Shown: piece by piece, positions 62,067-64,000 of the stretch | Layout: the number at the start of each line of letters is the position of its first letter | How positions within the stretch are numbered: position 1 is the first letter of the stretch | Source: Gallibacterium melopsittaci | GTDB taxonomy: Bacteria; Pseudomonadota; Gammaproteobacteria; Enterobacterales; Pasteurellaceae | NCBI RefSeq assembly: GCF_042433085.1 | Contig: NZ_JBHLWA010000010.1 | Location: forward strand, 62,001 to 126,000 | DNA: 64,000 bases | Direction of reading: 5' to 3' | The notes under the pieces: generated by a model | What the model saw: the letters and a program-made list of their open reading frames with translations, nothing else | Database searches by the model: none | What the model was told of the DNA's origin: nothing | Made by a program: the position numbers and the translations under genes

Positions 62067-63434
62067 ATGGCTCATGATGCAACTTCGTTACTGCTGATTG
62101 CAGTTTGTGCTGTTATCGCATTATTAATCTTAATTATGCGATTTAAAGTTCATGCTTTTGTTGCTTTGACATTAGTGAGTTTACTCACCGCCTTGGCGAC
62201 TGGTACACCTTTTGCCAAAATTGTACCAACAATGCTGACAGGTTTTGGTAATACATTGGCTTCCGTTGCTCTATTGGTTGGGTTAGGAGCAATGATTGGA
62301 CGCTTACTTGAAATTACAGGTGGTGCAAAAGTACTAGCAGATACATTAATTGATAAATTCGGCGAAAAACGTGCTCCATTTGCATTAGGGGTTGCTTCTT
62401 TGCTGTTTGGTTTCCCTATTTTCTTTGATGCTGGTTTAGTTGTGATGTTACCGATAATCTTCAGTGTAGCAAAACGCTTCGGTGATTCTACCTTAAAATA
62501 TGCTTTCCCAGCAGCAGGGGCATTCGCAGTTATGCACGCTTTCCTCCCTCCACATCCAGGTCCAGTTGCTTCTGGTGAATTACTTGGCGTAAATATGGGA
62601 TTATTAGTTATTGTAGGGTTAATTACCGCAATCCCAACTTGGTATGTAGGGGGTTATCTCTATGGTCAATTCATTGGAAAACGTATTCATATTGCCCTAC
62701 CAACAACATTTTTGAGTAAAAACGTTGTCGCCGAAACTGCAAACTCTGAAGTCCCTAGTTTTGGCAAAGTGTTATTCATTCTTTTATTACCACTCTGTCT
62801 AATCTTCTTAGATACTGGTTTGAACACACTTAGCACCATTAAAGCGATTGATGGTTCACAAACTTGGGTAGAAATTCTTAGAATGTTAGGTAAAACACCA
62901 GTTGCATTATTAATTACATTACTTGTGTCTATCCTCTTATTAAAAGGTCAACGCACTAAAGAACAAATTGAAAAACTTTGTGATAGTGCATTAGGACCTA
63001 TCTGTTCAATCGTATTAGTTACTGGTGCTGGTGGAATGTTTGGTGGTGTATTACGTGCTAGTGGCATTGGTGATGTCCTCGCTGCAACATTATCTAACAC
63101 AGGTTTGCCTGTCATTGTTGCCGCATTCGTGATTGCAACATGTTTGCGTGTTGCACAAGGTTCTGCAACCGTTGCCTTAACCACAACTGCCGCCCTAATC
63201 GCTCCAACGATTGCAGCAACACCTGGACTTTCTCAATTCGATCTCTGTTTTATCGTGATCTCTATTGCATCAGGTGCAACTGTATTATCACACGTTAATG
63301 ACTCAGGTTTCTGGTTAATCAGCCGTTTCCTTGAAATGGATACTAAAACAACCTTTAAAACATGGACAGTATTAGAAACTATTTTGGGTGTTGTCGGATT
63401 TATCATTGTTTCGATTGCAAGTATCTTCCTATAA
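62067..63434 (+). CDS. gntT: Gluconate:H+ symporter, GntP family
   Basis: An inner-membrane permease for gluconate. The 455-residue protein is almost wholly hydrophobic, with 12 or more helices. Family parts: LLVGLGAMIGRLLEITGGA, GVASLLFGFPIFFDAGLVVMLPI (key part FPIFFDAGLV), HAFLPPHPGPVA, RVAQGSATVALTT and HVNDSGFWLISRFL. I chose the ATG at 62067, preceded by GGAGGAA; upstream in-frame starts overlap the GntR operator. It is the uptake step for gntK and edd. Confidence 0.95.
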   Translation: MAHDATSLLLIAVCAVIALLILIMRFKVHAFVALTLVSLLTALATGTPFAKIVPTMLTGFGNTLASVALLVGLGAMIGRLLEITGGAKVLADTLIDKFGEKRAPFALGVASLLFGFPIFFDAGLVVMLPIIFSVAKRFGDSTLKYAFPAAGAFAVMHAFLPPHPGPVASGELLGVNMGLLVIVGLITAIPTWYVGGYLYGQFIGKRIHIALPTTFLSKNVVAETANSEVPSFGKVLFILLLPLCLIFLDTGLNTLSTIKAIDGSQTWVEILRMLGKTPVALLITLLVSILLLKGQRTKEQIEKLCDSALGPICSIVLVTGAGGMFGGVLRASGIGDVLAATLSNTGLPVIVAAFVIATCLRVAQGSATVALTTTAALIAPTIAATPGLSQFDLCFIVISIASGATVLSHVNDSGFWLISRFLEMDTKTTFKTWTVLETILGVVGFIIVSIASIFL

Positions 63435-63463
63435 GTTTCAATTTCAAATAAAATATTCACCGC

Positions 63464-63496
63464 AGCAGGCATAGTGAGAGCTATGCCTGCTTTTTA
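63464..63496 (+). terminator. Terminator of gntT
   Basis: AGCAGGCATAG and CTATGCCTGCT (63464-63474, 63481-63491) form an 11-bp stem with a TGAGAG loop and TTTTAT after it. Confidence 0.93.
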
Positions 63497-63529
63497 TCTT
63501 ATTGATCACCATTAAATAGGCATAGTTAT

Positions 63530-63874
63530 ATGTTCGCATATCTTTTTCCACTCATTTTATTAGTTATCTCTAACTGTTTTATGACATTAGCATGGTATAG
63601 CCATTTAAAATTTCTGCATAATGCCCCTATCTGGCAAGCGGTTCTTTTCGGTTGGTTAATTGCTTTACTAGAGTATAGTTTTATGATTCCAGCGACACGC
63701 TTTCTTGCAGCACAAGGCTTTTCATTCGGACAATTAAAAATCACCCAAGAAGTCATCACATTAATCGTTTTTGTGCCTTTCCTGATTTGGTTCTTTAAGC
63801 AGCCATTTAAGTTGGACTATTTATGGGCAGGATGTTGTTTATTGGGATGTGTTTATTTTGTATTTCGCAGTTAG
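63530..63874 (+). CDS. DUF486 family small membrane protein
   Basis: A 114-residue protein with four predicted membrane helices, matching the DUF486 family, which is related to the drug/metabolite transporter fold. Characteristic parts: FMTLAWYSHLKFL, LIALLEYSFMIPATRFLAAQGFS and FQLKITQE-like GQLKITQEVITL, then PFKLDYLWAGCCLLGCVYF. Its function is unknown. It has no clear operon partner and lies between two terminators. Confidence 0.85.
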   Translation: MFAYLFPLILLVISNCFMTLAWYSHLKFLHNAPIWQAVLFGWLIALLEYSFMIPATRFLAAQGFSFGQLKITQEVITLIVFVPFLIWFFKQPFKLDYLWAGCCLLGCVYFVFRS

Positions 63875-63879
63875 TTGAT

Positions 63880-63927
63880 AAAAAACAAGGTTTTCTTCTT
63901 ATCTATTTGCCTATCAAGAAGAAAACC
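63880..63927 (-). terminator. Terminator for the edge gene at the right end
   Basis: GGTTTTCTTCTT and AAGAAGAAAACC (63889-63900, 63916-63927) form a 12-bp stem; on the - strand TTGTTTTTTATC follows. It would end the gene that enters from the right, and may also serve the DUF486 gene. Confidence 0.8.
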
Positions 63928-63958
63928 TCTTATTGTAAAAATCTGCTAATAAGGATAA

Positions 63959-64000
63959 CTACATCCATGCATTATTACGAATAATACCTACTGCAATTCC
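63959..64000 (-). CDS. C-terminal end of an unidentified gene, cut by window edge
   Basis: On the - strand the last 14 codons read GIAVGIIRNNAWM and a TAG stop at 63961-63959, followed by a strong terminator 32 nt later. The good terminator position and open frame make a real gene end likely; the peptide is too short for me to name the protein. Confidence 0.5.
   Translation of the reverse strand, partial: GIAVGIIRNNAWM

Overview
The window is a chromosomal segment of an AT-rich gammaproteobacterium, almost certainly a member of the Pasteurellaceae. The basis is the close resemblance of housekeeping proteins (QueA, Tgt, the His enzymes, GlnA, TypA, GntR, FdhGHI) to Haemophilus, Actinobacillus and Escherichia proteins, a compact his operon with a leader peptide, and a Hia/Hsf-like trimeric autotransporter. 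The genus cannot be fixed from the sequence alone. Core DNA-uptake signal sequences are surprisingly rare by eye.

Layout: (1) 1-3323, edge-truncated menC and a divergent queA-tgt pair. (2) 3324-3679, a non-coding stretch holding a long hairpin element. (3) 3680-18860, a complete 4-hydroxyphenylacetate (homoprotocatechuate) catabolic island: hpaBC on the + strand, and on the - strand the regulator hpaA followed by a TRAP transporter (dctPQM-like), split hpaG1/hpaG2, hpaE, hpaD, hpaF, a Bcr/CflA-type exporter, hpaH, hpaI and a GabD-type succinate-semialdehyde dehydrogenase. Together they should take 4-HPA to pyruvate and succinate. The hpaB and dctP promoters share one architecture: two half-sites 21 bp apart, abutting a -35 that lies 17 bp from TATAAA. 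I infer these are HpaA operators; a strong CRP-like site lies upstream of hpaB. (4) 18861-20036, dispersed repeats around an overlapping two-gene module, a putative ribbon-helix-helix protein plus a small basic protein, which looks like an unclassified toxin-antitoxin pair. (5) 20037-33494, a 4485-residue trimeric autotransporter adhesin with collagen-like triplets and large internal repeats, and two poly-G tracts (G11 upstream of the gene, G9 inside codons 46-49) that suggest phase variation. Copies of the dispersed repeat lie on both sides of it in opposite orientation.

(6) 34212-37855, mobB, an MdtD-like efflux MFS gene and an orphan DppA/HbpA-type binding protein. (7) 37930-44506, a selenocysteine formate dehydrogenase operon fdhGHI-fdhE (in-frame TGA at codon 196 followed by a SECIS-like hairpin) with divergent fdhD. 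(8) 44509-47648, a racemase-family gene, ybhA, dapA and bcp. (9) 47710-53822, a his operon with leader peptide and attenuator running hisL-hisC-hisB-yhcG(DUF1016 nuclease)-hisH-hisA-hisF-hisIE; hisG and hisD are absent, and a PDDEXK nuclease gene sits between hisB and hisH. (10) 53924-58317, grxB, glnA and typA. (11) 58385-63434, a gluconate regulon (gntR, edd, gntK, gntT) with two recognisable GntR operators. (12) 63530-64000, a DUF486 membrane protein gene and the last codons of another gene.

No rRNA, tRNA, intact insertion sequence, prophage or CRISPR array was recognised. The strongest candidates for something undescribed are the repeat-flanked toxin-antitoxin-like pair, the nuclease gene embedded in the his operon, the matched HpaA promoters, and the palindrome shared by the fdhG/fdhD and glnA/typA intergenic regions.
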